Assembly (NCBI GenBank): GCA_046758845.1 | Contig: JBHIBA010000015.1 | Span: 1-32,791 of the forward strand | DNA length: 32,791 nt | Source: JBHIBA01 sp046758845 | Lineage (GTDB): Bacteria; UBA8248; JACPRG01; G963555815 | Direction: 5' to 3' | Part shown: one piece after another, positions 1 through 8,793 of the stretch | Layout of the letters: each line of letters opens with the position of its first letter | Numbering within the stretch: position 1 is the stretch's first letter | Notes under the pieces: model-generated | Seen by the model: only the letters and a program-made list of their open reading frames with translations | The model's database searches: none | Told to the model about the DNA's origin: nothing | Made by a program: the position numbers and the translations under genes

Positions 1-1
1 A

Positions 2-145
2 GCAGGCCCGGCCACGCAGTGCCGGGCCGTCAAAAGTTCTAAGGGGGTCTGGGGGGCGTCTTACGAGAAGCCCCCCAGGATTTCCTCAGATGCTTTTTAA
101 AAAAATGTCCCGAGCGAAGCCGAGGCAAGCGCCCCCCGCAGAAGA
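2..145. repeat. Composite intergenic repeat, copy A
   Basis: Three modules lie in order: an 8-bp hairpin (GGCCCGGC at 5-12 with GCCGGGCC at 21-28) followed by GTCAAAAGTT; a G-run hairpin at 49-78; and a tail at about 128-145 reading GCGCCCCCCGCAGAAGAA. The first 37 bases (2-38) match 29684-29720 at 34 of 37 positions, and the other modules also recur there in the same order. Both copies sit just 3' of a minus-strand gene. It is not coding in any convincing frame. Bases 109-125 also resemble the dispersed repeat at 29526-29550 (GAGCGAAGCCGA core). Confidence 0.75.
49..78 (-). terminator. G-run hairpin downstream of the geranylgeranyl reductase gene
   Basis: CTGGGGGGC (49-57) pairs with GCCCCCCAG (70-78) around a 12-base loop. 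Read on the minus strand it follows the stop of the flavoprotein gene by about 70 bases. No U-run follows the stem, so it is not a textbook intrinsic terminator. Its repetition after two other minus-strand genes suggests a 3'-end or mRNA-stabilising element. Confidence 0.5.
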
Positions 146-150
146 ATTCC

Positions 151-1344
151 TCAGAACCGAGCGGTCTGGAAGGAAAGGCAGGACCGGGCCGTTTGCAGGA
201 GAAGCGCGGCCCGAAAGAGCCACGAGAACCTGTGCTTGATCTCCCGGTAGATCTCCGGATAGGTCGTCCGGCCCGAAACCAGATCGGCGAACAGCGCGTT
301 CACCCTCCGGTTCCGGACGCCGACCTTGAAGCTCACATGCGGATGGTTCAGCAGTAACCGGGCGAACTTCTCCGCGATGGTCAGCTCAAGGAAAGCCGTC
401 TGCAGGACCTGCTCGGTGTAGCGGTCGAGCGATTCGCCCCTTCTCAGAAAGCCGTCCACCCTCGCCGCCGCCAGGTTCCCGGTCTCGATGGCGTATTGGA
501 TGCCCTCCCCCGTCAGGGGGTCCACGAGCCCCGCCGCATCGCCGCACACGGCCGCACGGCGGGTGTTGAACGAACAAGGAGCGGCAAGGTAGGGAAGCGG
601 GGCGCCCGTCATGCTAAGGTCCGAGTATCCCGTCAGCAACGGGTTCTCCTCAAGCAATGCCAGGCAAGCGGCCTTCACACCTTTCACCTTCTGCTGCGTC
701 GTGCAGGAGCCGACGTTGAGGTGGTCCCCCTTGGGAAAGATCCACCGGTAGCCCCTCGGAAGGGTCCCCATGTCGAACAGGATGGAGGACTTCGCCTCGC
801 GAAGCTGCTCGGGCGGCACACGCACCTCGCCTTCCACGGCCGCCCCCAGGCGGACATTCCTGGCCAACCCCAGGGAGCGGGCCACGACGCCGGTGGCGCC
901 GTCCGCGCCCACCAGCGCGGCCCCAACGTGCCACCGGCCCCGGCTCAGGACCGCGACGCCGCTTTCCTCCTCCCGAACCGCCTCGACGGGGCACCGGGGG
1001 CGGACCTCAGCGCCTGCTTCAGCCGCCTTCTGGGCCAAGAGGCGGTCAAACCGCGACCGCCTCACCATCCGGATATTCAGATTCATGGGCGCGGCCCGAT
1101 GAAGGGACCGGCCGCAATAGGAAAAGGTATAGGCTCCTACCGTATGCTCGACGACCGCATCGATAGAGAAATCCAGCGCCCGCACGGCGCGCGGACTGAT
1201 TCCGCCCGCGCAGGCCTTCCGGCGGTCCAGGCCATACTTTTCCAGAAGCAGGACATCCCATCCGGCCAGGGCCAGCCTTCTCGCGGCGGTCGATCCGGCG
1301 GGTCCCGCGCCGACGACGATCACGTCGCGGCGACCGGAGTTCAT
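151..1344 (-). CDS. Geranylgeranyl reductase family FAD-dependent oxidoreductase
   Basis: A 397-residue flavoprotein of the ChlP/digeranylgeranylglycerophospholipid reductase family, which saturates isoprenoid double bonds; the actual substrate here (quinone tail, lipid or pigment side chain) is unknown. Visible marks are an N-terminal Rossmann FAD motif VGAGPAGST, the family segment KACAGGIS where most members have K-x-C-G-G-G, and the second FAD motif GDAAGLVDPLTGEGI. The chosen ATG at 1344 starts MNSGRRDVIVVGAG and overlaps the stop of the upstream small membrane gene as ATGA. A longer in-frame start at 1410 would lie inside that gene and adds unrelated sequence. It is the last gene of the run from rlmN. 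Isoprenoid genes ispA and dxs are elsewhere in the window, so a prenyl-chain role fits. Confidence 0.85.
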   Translation of the reverse strand: MNSGRRDVIVVGAGPAGSTAARRLALAGWDVLLLEKYGLDRRKACAGGISPRAVRALDFSIDAVVEHTVGAYTFSYCGRSLHRAAPMNLNIRMVRRSRFDRLLAQKAAEAGAEVRPRCPVEAVREEESGVAVLSRGRWHVGAALVGADGATGVVARSLGLARNVRLGAAVEGEVRVPPEQLREAKSSILFDMGTLPRGYRWIFPKGDHLNVGSCTTQQKVKGVKAACLALLEENPLLTGYSDLSMTGAPLPYLAAPCSFNTRRAAVCGDAAGLVDPLTGEGIQYAIETGNLAAARVDGFLRRGESLDRYTEQVLQTAFLELTIAEKFARLLLNHPHVSFKVGVRNRRVNALFADLVSGRTTYPEIYREIKHRFSWLFRAALLLQTARSCLSFQTARF

Positions 1345-1529
1345 TTCCTCCCCCACTGGCGCTCCATGAATCGGCCGACGATAAAGACCACAGCCCCGAT
1401 CAGCAGCCACTTATACTCAGCCGCCATCCCGCCCCGCTCCAGCGTAATCCCCAGATAGAGGGCATAGGCCAGGTAAAGCATCCCCAGAATCTGGAGCATC
1501 CGCCCGATCAGATAGAGGAACGTGGCCAC
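1341..1529 (-). CDS. Small two-helix membrane protein
   Basis: A 62-residue protein with a GTG start at 1529. It has two hydrophobic stretches, one around residues 4-30 (FLYLIGRMLQILGMLYLAYA) and one around residues 41-52 (WLLIGAVVFIVG), separated by a short polar loop, and a basic C-terminus (RFMERQWGRK). It begins 28 bases after the aminotransferase stop, and its TGA overlaps the ATG of the flavoprotein gene by four bases, implying translational coupling. Similar short two-helix proteins of unknown function are widespread; I assign no function. The longer in-frame reading up to 1823 is antisense-like arginine-rich sequence inside the aminotransferase gene and was not used. Confidence 0.7.
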   Translation of the reverse strand: MATFLYLIGRMLQILGMLYLAYALYLGITLERGGMAAEYKWLLIGAVVFIVGRFMERQWGRK

Positions 1530-1557
1530 GGGTCGATCTCGCAGCGAGGCGCCGCCC

Positions 1558-2793
1558 CTACCGGAGTCGCGCGACGGCCTGCGCCATCCGGTCAATTCCC
1601 TTTTGGATGTTCTCCATGGAGGTGGCGTAGGAAAGCCGGAGATGGCCCTCCGCCCCGAAGGCGCTGCCGGGGACGGTGGCGATCTCCCCTTCCTCCAGCA
1701 GGTACCGGCAGAGGTCTTCTGAGGAGGCGACCTGCCCCGCCGGCCCCTCTCTTCCAAACAGGCCATCCACTCGCGGGAAGGCGTAGAAGGCGCCCCGAGG
1801 CGTTGTGCAGCGGACCCCTTCAATGGCGTTGAGTCCGGCGACGATGACGTCCCTGCGGCGCTCGAACTCCCGGACCATGGGCTCCAGGACGGACGCGGGG
1901 CTGTCCATGGCCACCACGGCGGCCTTCTGGACGAAGGAAGTCGGGTTGGTCGTGCCCTGGCTTTGAAAGGTTTCCAGGGCGTCGATGACGGATCTGGGAC
2001 CGGCGACGAAGCCCAGCCGCCAACCCGTCATGGCGTAGGCCTTGGAGAACCCGTTGATGACGAGGGCATGCGCCCGGGCCTCTTCGCTGAGACCCGCCGG
2101 GCAGACGTTCACCGCCCCATCGTAGATGATCTTCTCGTAGATCTCGTCGGTGATGAGAAAGAGGCCCTTCCTCACTGCCAGACGGACAACGGCTTCCACG
2201 GCCTCTCGGGAGTAAACGGCCCCCGTCGGATTGCAGGGCGAATTCAACAAGACCGCCCGCGTGGCCGGCGTCACGCAGGCTTCAACCGCGTCCGGGTCCA
2301 GGTTGAAGCCGTCTTCCTCGCGCAGCGGACAGATGACCGGCTTCCCCCCCGCGAGTTCGACGATATCCACATAGGAGACCCAATACGGCGAGGGAATGAT
2401 GACCTCCGCGCCCGGGTCCAGGAGGACCTGGCAAACCGAGTAATAGGCCTGCTTGGCGCCAACCGTGACGATGATCTCATCCGGGCGGTAGGGGCTGTCG
2501 TTATCGCGCAGAAGCTTTCGGGCAATGGCCTCCTTGAGCTCCCGGATACCGCTCACCGCCGTGTAGCGGGTGAATCCTTCCTCCAGGGCCTTATGGGCCG
2601 CGCGGATAATCGGCTCCGGGGTGTCGAAGTCCGGCTCCCCGGCCCCGAACCCGATCACGTCCACGCCGCGTTCGCGCAGCTCCCGGGCCTTGGCCGTCAC
2701 GGCCAAGGTGGGAGACGGACGCAGCGAGGCGATCCGCTCCGAGAGCTTGATCTTCGGCGCCGAGGGTTCGCTCAGTCCCGCTTTCGCTTTCAT
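1558..2793 (-). CDS. Aspartate aminotransferase, class I PLP-dependent
   Basis: A 411-residue fold-type I aminotransferase, most like the bacterial subgroup that transfers the amino group of aspartate to 2-oxoglutarate (some members also use prephenate). Visible residues are the SPCNPTG segment near 185-191, ITDEIYE with PLP-contacting Asp216 and Tyr219, the Schiff-base lysine at 251 in GFSKAYAMTGWRLG, and the substrate-carboxylate arginine in that same block. The ATG at 2793 follows the coaD stop by only 10 bases, so the two are probably co-transcribed. The first 15 residues look unstructured and a slightly later start is possible. Substrate choice cannot be settled from sequence alone, so no gene symbol is given. 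Confidence 0.88.
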   Translation of the reverse strand: MKAKAGLSEPSAPKIKLSERIASLRPSPTLAVTAKARELRERGVDVIGFGAGEPDFDTPEPIIRAAHKALEEGFTRYTAVSGIRELKEAIARKLLRDNDSPYRPDEIIVTVGAKQAYYSVCQVLLDPGAEVIIPSPYWVSYVDIVELAGGKPVICPLREEDGFNLDPDAVEACVTPATRAVLLNSPCNPTGAVYSREAVEAVVRLAVRKGLFLITDEIYEKIIYDGAVNVCPAGLSEEARAHALVINGFSKAYAMTGWRLGFVAGPRSVIDALETFQSQGTTNPTSFVQKAAVVAMDSPASVLEPMVREFERRRDVIVAGLNAIEGVRCTTPRGAFYAFPRVDGLFGREGPAGQVASSEDLCRYLLEEGEIATVPGSAFGAEGHLRLSYATSMENIQKGIDRMAQAVARLR

Positions 2794-2803
2794 CCATCGA
2801 CTC

Positions 2804-3298
2804 TCACGATCCGGGGCCCCCGGATAACTTCTCGGCCAGCACGGCCTGGACGCAGGCCGGAACCAGTTTGCTCACGTCTCCTCCATGCAGGGCCACCTCC
2901 TTGACCAGACCGCTGCTCAGGAAGGAGAACTCCGTGCTGGGAGCCATGAAGAAGGTTTCAATCTCGTCGTTGAGGCGGCGGTTCATGAGGGCCATCTGTA
3001 ATTCATACTCATAGTCCGAGACCGCCCGAAGCCCGCGGATAATCACCTTGGCCCCTTTGTTCGTCGCGTAGTCAACCAAAAGGCCGTCGAAGGAATCGAC
3101 TTCAACCGAAGGGAAGGAGGAAACCGCTTCCCGGATCAGCGCAACCCGCTCTTCCATGGTAAACAAAGGCGCTTTCGAGCGATTATTGGCCACGGCCACG
3201 ACCACACGTTCGAAAAGGCCATGCACCCGCGCCACGATGTCCAGATGCCCATTGGTGAAGGGATCGAACGTCCCTGGATATACAGCGTATCTGTTCAT
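2804..3298 (-). CDS. coaD: Phosphopantetheine adenylyltransferase
   Basis: A 164-residue cytoplasmic nucleotidyltransferase that joins AMP to 4'-phosphopantetheine to give dephospho-CoA, the penultimate step of CoA synthesis. It has the expected length and starts MNRYAVYPGTFDPFTNGH, with the nucleotidyltransferase H-x-G-H-type motif as TNGH (15-18). The ...RGLRAVSDYEYELQMALMNR block and the C-terminal FLSSGLVKEVA signature (ISSTxVRE-like) are present. The start is an ATG at 3298, 33 bases after the rlmN stop. It sits between rlmN and the aminotransferase in the minus-strand run. Confidence 0.96.
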   Translation of the reverse strand: MNRYAVYPGTFDPFTNGHLDIVARVHGLFERVVVAVANNRSKAPLFTMEERVALIREAVSSFPSVEVDSFDGLLVDYATNKGAKVIIRGLRAVSDYEYELQMALMNRRLNDEIETFFMAPSTEFSFLSSGLVKEVALHGGDVSKLVPACVQAVLAEKLSGGPGS

Positions 3299-3331
3299 GA
3301 CGATGCCCGAGCGATTCGCAAAAGGCTGACC

Positions 3332-4396
3332 CTATCTCCCTGTCCGGGGAGTGTCAATCGCGGCCCCCGCCAAGAGCCCACAGGCCGCATCGATATCTCG
3401 TCCCCGGCTCTTGCGAACAGTCACCGTGACCCCCCGAGCGAGCAGCGCGCGGGCGAACCGATCCACGTCCGGGTCGTCGGGCCGCTGGTAGGGGAGAGCC
3501 GGGGACGGGTTGAAAGGGATCAAATTCACCTTGCAACGCACGCCGCGCACCAGCCGGGCCAGCAACCCCGCATCTTCCACGGAATCATTGACGCCCCGCA
3601 AGAGGGTGTACTCGAAGGTGATCCGTTCACGGGGCTGAAGGGGAAGCTCACGGCACGCCTTCATGAGCGCCTGCAAGGGATAGCGCCGGTTCACGGGGAT
3701 CAGCCGGCTGCGCCGTTCATCATCGGCCGCCCCCAGGGAAACCGACACGGGCACGCACGGGAATTCGCGCCTAAACCGCACCAGGGCCGGCACCAGTCCG
3801 CACGTGGAAAGCGTGACCTTTCTGGGAGAAAGACCGATCCATTCCCGATGTGTGAGGGTCCGGATGGCTCGGGCGACATTGTCGTAGTTGTCGAGGGGTT
3901 CACCCATTCCCATGAGCACAACGTGGCTGATACGCTCGGCGGTCTCCCGGCCGACTTGGAGGAATTGGTCCACGATGTCGCCCGAGGAGAGCTGACCCAG
4001 CAGGCCCAGCGTCCCCGTCACGCAGAAGGAGCACGCCATCCGGCATCCGGCCTGGGTGGATATACATAGGGTGCGGCGGCGCCCATCCGGGATGAGGACC
4101 GTCTCCACCGGGATGCCGCGCGACGTGTGGAAAAGGAACTTCTGCGTGCCGTCCTGAGATCTCTGAACCCCTTTCAGGGCCAACCCTCCAAGGGTGAAAC
4201 TCTCTTCCAGCGCCTGTCGGAGGTCTTTCGGGAGGTTGGTCATCTGATCGAAAGAAGATGCCCCTTTTCCGAAGACCCATTCAGCGATCTGCTGTCCCCG
4301 GTAAGGGGGCAGACCCAGTCCGTCTGTGAGGGACCTGAGCTCAGACTCCCCGAAATTTTTTAGGTTCGCCTTTTCTTCGTCCACGGATAGGTTCAC
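3332..4396 (-). CDS. rlmN: Dual-specificity RNA methyltransferase RlmN
   Basis: A radical SAM enzyme that methylates C2 of A2503 in 23S rRNA (and A37 of some tRNAs). With the GTG start at 4396 (VNLSVDEEK) it has 354 residues, a normal family length. The 4Fe-4S motif CRMACSFC gives Cys118, Cys122 and Cys125. The GMGEPLDN block follows, then the STCGLVP segment, and a second conserved Cys near 339 in DIDAACGLLAG that acts as methyl carrier in known RlmN. The frame stays open to a GTG at 4522, but that extension (tryptophan/asparagine-rich) does not resemble the family, and a plausible promoter at 4482-4510 lies inside it. No strong Shine-Dalgarno precedes 4396, so the exact start is uncertain. 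Confidence 0.93.
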   Translation of the reverse strand: MNLSVDEEKANLKNFGESELRSLTDGLGLPPYRGQQIAEWVFGKGASSFDQMTNLPKDLRQALEESFTLGGLALKGVQRSQDGTQKFLFHTSRGIPVETVLIPDGRRRTLCISTQAGCRMACSFCVTGTLGLLGQLSSGDIVDQFLQVGRETAERISHVVLMGMGEPLDNYDNVARAIRTLTHREWIGLSPRKVTLSTCGLVPALVRFRREFPCVPVSVSLGAADDERRSRLIPVNRRYPLQALMKACRELPLQPRERITFEYTLLRGVNDSVEDAGLLARLVRGVRCKVNLIPFNPSPALPYQRPDDPDVDRFARALLARGVTVTVRKSRGRDIDAACGLLAGAAIDTPRTGR

Positions 4397-4481
4397 AGGC
4401 CCTGAATTCCGATTGAGGCATGAAGCAAGGGGGGGATTTTCCCGCGTGGGCAACCATTTCACCCCTCCCCAGAACAAGAAT

Positions 4482-4510
4482 AAGTTACGGCTGCTGATTC
4501 CACAGATCAA
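4482..4510 (-). promoter_or_regulatory. Candidate sigma70 promoter for the rlmN run
   Basis: On the minus strand TTGATC (4505-4510), a 17-base spacer and TAACTT (4482-4487). It would start transcription about 80 bases before the chosen rlmN start. Moderate match only. Confidence 0.35.
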
Positions 4511-4540
4511 TTCCAATCTCACAGACGGTTCAATGTCCGA

Positions 4541-4568
4541 TTGACAGAACGGGAGGAGGCTCTACATA
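4541..4568 (+). promoter_or_regulatory. Candidate sigma70 promoter for the lytic transglycosylase
   Basis: A perfect -35 TTGACA (4541-4546), 16 bases, then TACATA (4563-4568), overlapping a weaker TATCTT. It lies about 70 bases before the transglycosylase ATG, in the divergent gap with rlmN. Confidence 0.5.
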
Positions 4569-4638
4569 TCTTAAAGCTCTCTGGGCCGACCCTGCGGCCG
4601 AGACCTTTTGTCCTTCTCGACGCACGGAGTCATCTCTC

Positions 4639-5289
4639 ATGTCGGAGATTTTCCAGCGGGTCCGCGTTTCCCTTCCATATACGGCCTTCGGGCGGGCGGG
4701 CAAGCGACTGAAAGAGTCGGGACCTGCCCGTGAGGGAGCGATCCTATTTCTCATCCTCGTGGTGCTGAGTTTCGGATTCATCCAGGAGTGGCGGCTCGTC
4801 TACCCGCGCCTGAGAACAGAAAGCGTCCATCCCGCGCCTACTGAGATGACGACGGGTGAGGTCGCCGTCTGGGAAGATTGGCTCAGCCCATTGGAGGAAA
4901 TCCGAGAGATCGCAAAACGGGCGGCTCTGCGCCACGGTATAGATCCCGCCCTGATTCAGTCCATGATTGCAGTGGAATCCTCCTTCGACCCCTTCGCTTT
5001 GTCCAACAAAGGGGCGATGGGGGTGATGCAGCTCATGCCGGCCACGGCAGTCGAGATGGGTGTCGCCGATCCCTATGACGTGCGCGAGAACATCGACGGC
5101 GGCGTCCGCTACCTGAAGAAGCTGCTCCGCCGTTACCGGGGGAACCTGTGGCTCGCCCTGGCGGCCTACAATGCCGGCCCCAGCCGCGTTCGGCAATATC
5201 GAGGGATTCCTCCCTACGCCGAAACCCGCCGGTACGTTCGGGACGTCATTGCCCGGTACAGGAAGCTCAAGTCAGAAGAAACCTCCTGA
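4639..5289 (+). CDS. Membrane-anchored lytic transglycosylase (SLT domain)
   Basis: A 216-residue peptidoglycan-cleaving enzyme. A single hydrophobic segment (about 34-50, ILFLILVVLSFGF) acts as signal anchor after a basic N-terminus, placing the catalytic part in the periplasm. The goose-lysozyme-like SLT domain spans about 85-210. It has the catalytic glutamate at 113 in MIAVESSFDP, then SNKGAMGVMQLMPATA and the LALAAYNAGP block, all diagnostic of Slt70/MltC-type domains. These enzymes cut between MurNAc and GlcNAc, forming 1,6-anhydroMurNAc. There is no recognisable cell-wall-binding repeat. The gene stands alone, divergent from rlmN and convergent with addA (96 bases between stops, no clear terminator). 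Confidence 0.9.
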   Translation: MSEIFQRVRVSLPYTAFGRAGKRLKESGPAREGAILFLILVVLSFGFIQEWRLVYPRLRTESVHPAPTEMTTGEVAVWEDWLSPLEEIREIAKRAALRHGIDPALIQSMIAVESSFDPFALSNKGAMGVMQLMPATAVEMGVADPYDVRENIDGGVRYLKKLLRRYRGNLWLALAAYNAGPSRVRQYRGIPPYAETRRYVRDVIARYRKLKSEETS

Positions 5290-5385
5290 TCGCGCAAGCT
5301 CAAAAAGCCTGACACGGGTAGAACCCCTGGGAGAGGGTGGGCCTATCACGGGCGCGCCGAACGGGGGGCGGGGGCGGCAGTTCCC

Positions 5386-8300
5386 TTACGCTTCCTTGCG
5401 ACTCAGCGTCACGAAAACCGCCGGCCTGAGGAAGGCCACGCCGAATCGCTGGATATCCACACCCAGGGCATCGGAAAGCGCCCGGCAATAGATCTCTCCC
5501 TGACGCTCGTATCGTTTCGCGCGTTCCCCCGTTTCCGAGGTCTCAACACGGTCGGTCTTGTAGTCGATGGCCAGGACGCCTTCGCCGTCCCTGAGTACGA
5601 GGTCGATGTACCCCTCCACAGACCCCGCAAGTTCGCCCGCCCCGTCACAGGGCAAGAAGCAGGGAACCTCCCGGCCGAGGATCTCGAAGGGCTGGATTTT
5701 TCGCTGGAAGTCGCTGGAGCGGAGGAATCCCGTGACCATCCGTTCCACCTCTTGGCCTATCTCCCGTCGCTCCTTCGGCGGGACCCTAGGCAGAAATTCA
5801 TCCAGTGCGACCCGGACGGATTCGGCGATGTCCGGACCCGGCTCTTTCAGGTCGATCATTTCCATCACGGCGTGAGCGACGATTCCGACGCGGATCGCCC
5901 TGTCGCGGGAAATCCTTCCGCGATCAAACTCGGGTTTTCCCATTTCGCCTTCTTCGTCGTTCAGATGGGATGGGCTGAGGTCCCGCCTTTGTCTCCGGGC
6001 CTGCGATGCCTTTTCCCTCCGTTCCCTCCAGGTGCTCTCCAGAGTCTTTGGGATAGACACTTCTCCTTTAGATTCGCTCGGCGCGCCCTTCCCCGGCGAG
6101 GCAGTGAGAAAGAGGCGCGCAATCTTTCCATCGGGAATCGTAGGCCATTCGGCCGTCTCGTCCCGTGCTTCAATTCCCAGGGCCTCGTTCAAGTACACGA
6201 GGAACCCTTCCGCTTTCGCGAGATCTCCTTTTGAGTCGTGCCGGAGGGCCATCGAAAACACCAGGCGCTCGCGCGCTCGCGTCGCCGCCACGTAGAGGAG
6301 GCGGCGTTCCTCGGCGTCCCGCAGAATTCCTGCCCGGTCCCCAGCCCACGCCATGCCCGGCGTCTGAACGGGTCCCACCCGAAGGGCCCACGTTTGCGTC
6401 GACCAGTCCCGCTCGACTCGCACGGGCTTCTCCGGGGGACGTGAGCCCGCATGAAGCCCCGCCAAGACGACCACGGGGAATTCCAGCCCCTTCGCCTTGT
6501 GAACCGTGAGGAGCTTGACGGCGTTGATGTTCTCCTCCGCCAATGGGCTCTCGCCCTCTTCCCGGATCTCTCTCCCCTGCCGCCGGAGCCAGTCCACCAG
6601 GTTTGAGAACCCCACTTCCAGGATCCCTTCCCGCTCAAGGGCCAGGGAGCGGACCTTGAGGACGTTGTTCCTCCCCTGCTCCCCGGCCAGGAGAGTGGCG
6701 GACTCCAGGACGGGGAAAGCGGTCAGGATCCGATCCAGGGCCTCGGAGAGGGGGAGGCGGTGAATCTCGGCTTGCACCTCGACCAACCTTTCCATGAGGA
6801 AAGACGCTTTTGACAGGCCCGCCGGACCCGAGGCGCGTCCCGCCTCAGCCCAGGTGAAGATCTCCCGGTCGGTGAGTCCCCCCAGCGGAGAACGCAGGAC
6901 CCCCGCCAGAGCGAGACGGTCTTCGGGGTAAGCGAGACAGGCGAGAAGGTTGAGAAAATCGCTCACCTCCTGCGTTTCAAAAAAGCCGCGTCCCGCCTCC
7001 ACGACGTGGGGTATGCCGCGCTCGCGGAGCGCGTCCACGTAGACTCCGACGCTTGTCATCTTTCGGAAAAGGAGGGCCACGTCTCCGTATTCCACAAACC
7101 TTGTCTTTCCCTTGCCGTCGGGGATCTCGACCTGCCCGACCCACTCCTCTCCGATCCAGCGGGCGATCTCAGCGGCCTCCCCCTCGGCGGCCTCGTCCGC
7201 TTTCCAGGTTCTGCCCTCTTCCGGTTGCACAACGCGAATCTCTACCTTCTGCGCCTCTAGGTTCGCCGGCCCGCCCGGACGCGGCTCTGCGGGGACGTAA
7301 TCGGGCTGAATCGTTTCGCGCCGCTGAATCACCCGCCCGAACAGCCGGTTGACCGCGCCGACGATCCGGTCGTGGCTTCGGAAGTTGACCACCAGCTCCA
7401 GCGGCTTCTCTTTGACCACGTTTCTTAGAAGGTCTTGATAGGCCCGAATGTCGGCCCGCCGGAAGGAATAAATGGATTGCTTGGGGTCGCCTACGATGAA
7501 GAGCTTTCCGGCCTCAAGGCGGATGTCTCGCCAGTCCCTGGCTTCCCTCCCTTGCTCTTCGGCCAGATACAGGACGATCTCGTACTGAAGGGGGTCGGTG
7601 TCCTGGAACTCATCCACCAGCAGGTGGCGGTACCTCTCCTTCAACTCGCGGCGAATCGCCGGATGGCCCCGCAGGAGGTCTCTGGCGCGCACCAGCAGAG
7701 AATCGAAGGACAGGAAGCCGGACCGGACAAAGTCCTCTCGAAACGTCCGGGCGAAGGGAAGAAGGGCTTCCATGGCGTCCCCAAGCGCCCCGCGGTTCAA
7801 AGAAGCCAGCCCACGAGCCAACGTGATGATCCGTTTGCAGGCCCCATAATCTTCCACAGAAAGCCCTTGCACATTGTTCGGCATCCCTCCCTGGATCCCC
7901 GCTGCCAGATTGCGGATGTCCTCTTCTGGAAGGCCCTGCCCGAAGGCTTCGAGGATTTGCGCCGCCTGGCGGGTCCACGCCTCGATTTTGCGGTCTTTTT
8001 CAAAGCGCTCCGTCAGCGCCCCGGCTGCGGCGACTTCCTGGTGCAGCCAATCGGACGGGGCCAGAAACAAAGTCCCGTCGCCGAGGGCGCCCTCCAGCGC
8101 ATCCAGGGAGATGAACTCCGAGCATAGCTCTCTTGCCAGCCCTTGAAGTGACAAAAGATCGAACTCACCGAGGACCCTCCGCCAAAGGGGCTCGCGCCCA
8201 CCGCCGGTCTGAAGCTCTCCGGCCAGCCACTCGTCCCAACTCCCGGCGAATCTCTCCTCAAAGACCGCACCGTCGTCTTCCCGGAAATGCGGGTCCACGC

Positions 8301-8793
8301 CCGCCTGCAGGGGATACAGCCTGAGGAGCCGGGCGGCGAAGCTGTGATACGTCGAGATGGGAACGAGCTCGAGTTCCTGCAGGGTCCGCCGGGCGATCTC
8401 ACCTATTTCATCCGGACTCCAACCGTACCGCCCCGCAATCTCCCGGTAGATTCCGGCCGGGACATCGCCCCTCCCGGCGGGCGGGCCTCCTTGGGCCGCC
8501 CATTCCACGAACTTCTCCAAATACTGCCGCAGCCGTTCGGCCATCTCCCCGGCGGCCCGGTTCGTGAAGGTCAGCGCGGCGAACTGTGCAGGCCGGGCGG
8601 GGTCCCGCCTTCGGAAGAGAAGGTTCAGGAGGCGCTCGCTGAGAAGGGCCGTTTTTCCCGTCCCGGCCCCCGCCGTGACGACCACGTTGCGGGCGAAGGT
8701 GGTGACGGCGCGCAGCCGGTCCGCGGCGTCAGCCAAGGGGGCGTCGGCTGGGGATAAGCCGGGCGGAGGTGGGATCACGACTTCGGAGGCCAT
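5386..8793 (-). CDS. addA: AddA-type helicase-nuclease (UvrD/RecB family)
   Basis: A 1135-residue superfamily 1A helicase fused to a C-terminal RecB-type nuclease, the motor subunit of a double-strand-break end-resection complex. Helicase motifs run in order: Walker A AGAGTGKT at 41-48, motif II VDEFQDTD, motif III GDPKQSIYSFRRAD, motif IV VNFRSHDRI, motif V LTVHKAKGLEFPVVVLAG and motif VI LYVAATRARERL. The nuclease has GYIDLVL and AIDYKTD (the D-x-K of PD-(D/E)XK). The ATG at 8793 (MASEVVIPPPPG) has a GGAG Shine-Dalgarno and overlaps the addB stop by 19 bases; the frame remains open to 8904, inside addB. It is last in the folD run. It is possible that it works as a RecB-like or AdnB-like subunit, but adjacency to addB favours AddAB. 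Confidence 0.88.
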   Translation of the reverse strand: MASEVVIPPPPGLSPADAPLADAADRLRAVTTFARNVVVTAGAGTGKTALLSERLLNLLFRRRDPARPAQFAALTFTNRAAGEMAERLRQYLEKFVEWAAQGGPPAGRGDVPAGIYREIAGRYGWSPDEIGEIARRTLQELELVPISTYHSFAARLLRLYPLQAGVDPHFREDDGAVFEERFAGSWDEWLAGELQTGGGREPLWRRVLGEFDLLSLQGLARELCSEFISLDALEGALGDGTLFLAPSDWLHQEVAAAGALTERFEKDRKIEAWTRQAAQILEAFGQGLPEEDIRNLAAGIQGGMPNNVQGLSVEDYGACKRIITLARGLASLNRGALGDAMEALLPFARTFREDFVRSGFLSFDSLLVRARDLLRGHPAIRRELKERYRHLLVDEFQDTDPLQYEIVLYLAEEQGREARDWRDIRLEAGKLFIVGDPKQSIYSFRRADIRAYQDLLRNVVKEKPLELVVNFRSHDRIVGAVNRLFGRVIQRRETIQPDYVPAEPRPGGPANLEAQKVEIRVVQPEEGRTWKADEAAEGEAAEIARWIGEEWVGQVEIPDGKGKTRFVEYGDVALLFRKMTSVGVYVDALRERGIPHVVEAGRGFFETQEVSDFLNLLACLAYPEDRLALAGVLRSPLGGLTDREIFTWAEAGRASGPAGLSKASFLMERLVEVQAEIHRLPLSEALDRILTAFPVLESATLLAGEQGRNNVLKVRSLALEREGILEVGFSNLVDWLRRQGREIREEGESPLAEENINAVKLLTVHKAKGLEFPVVVLAGLHAGSRPPEKPVRVERDWSTQTWALRVGPVQTPGMAWAGDRAGILRDAEERRLLYVAATRARERLVFSMALRHDSKGDLAKAEGFLVYLNEALGIEARDETAEWPTIPDGKIARLFLTASPGKGAPSESKGEVSIPKTLESTWRERREKASQARRQRRDLSPSHLNDEEGEMGKPEFDRGRISRDRAIRVGIVAHAVMEMIDLKEPGPDIAESVRVALDEFLPRVPPKERREIGQEVERMVTGFLRSSDFQRKIQPFEILGREVPCFLPCDGAGELAGSVEGYIDLVLRDGEGVLAIDYKTDRVETSETGERAKRYERQGEIYCRALSDALGVDIQRFGVAFLRPAVFVTLSRKEA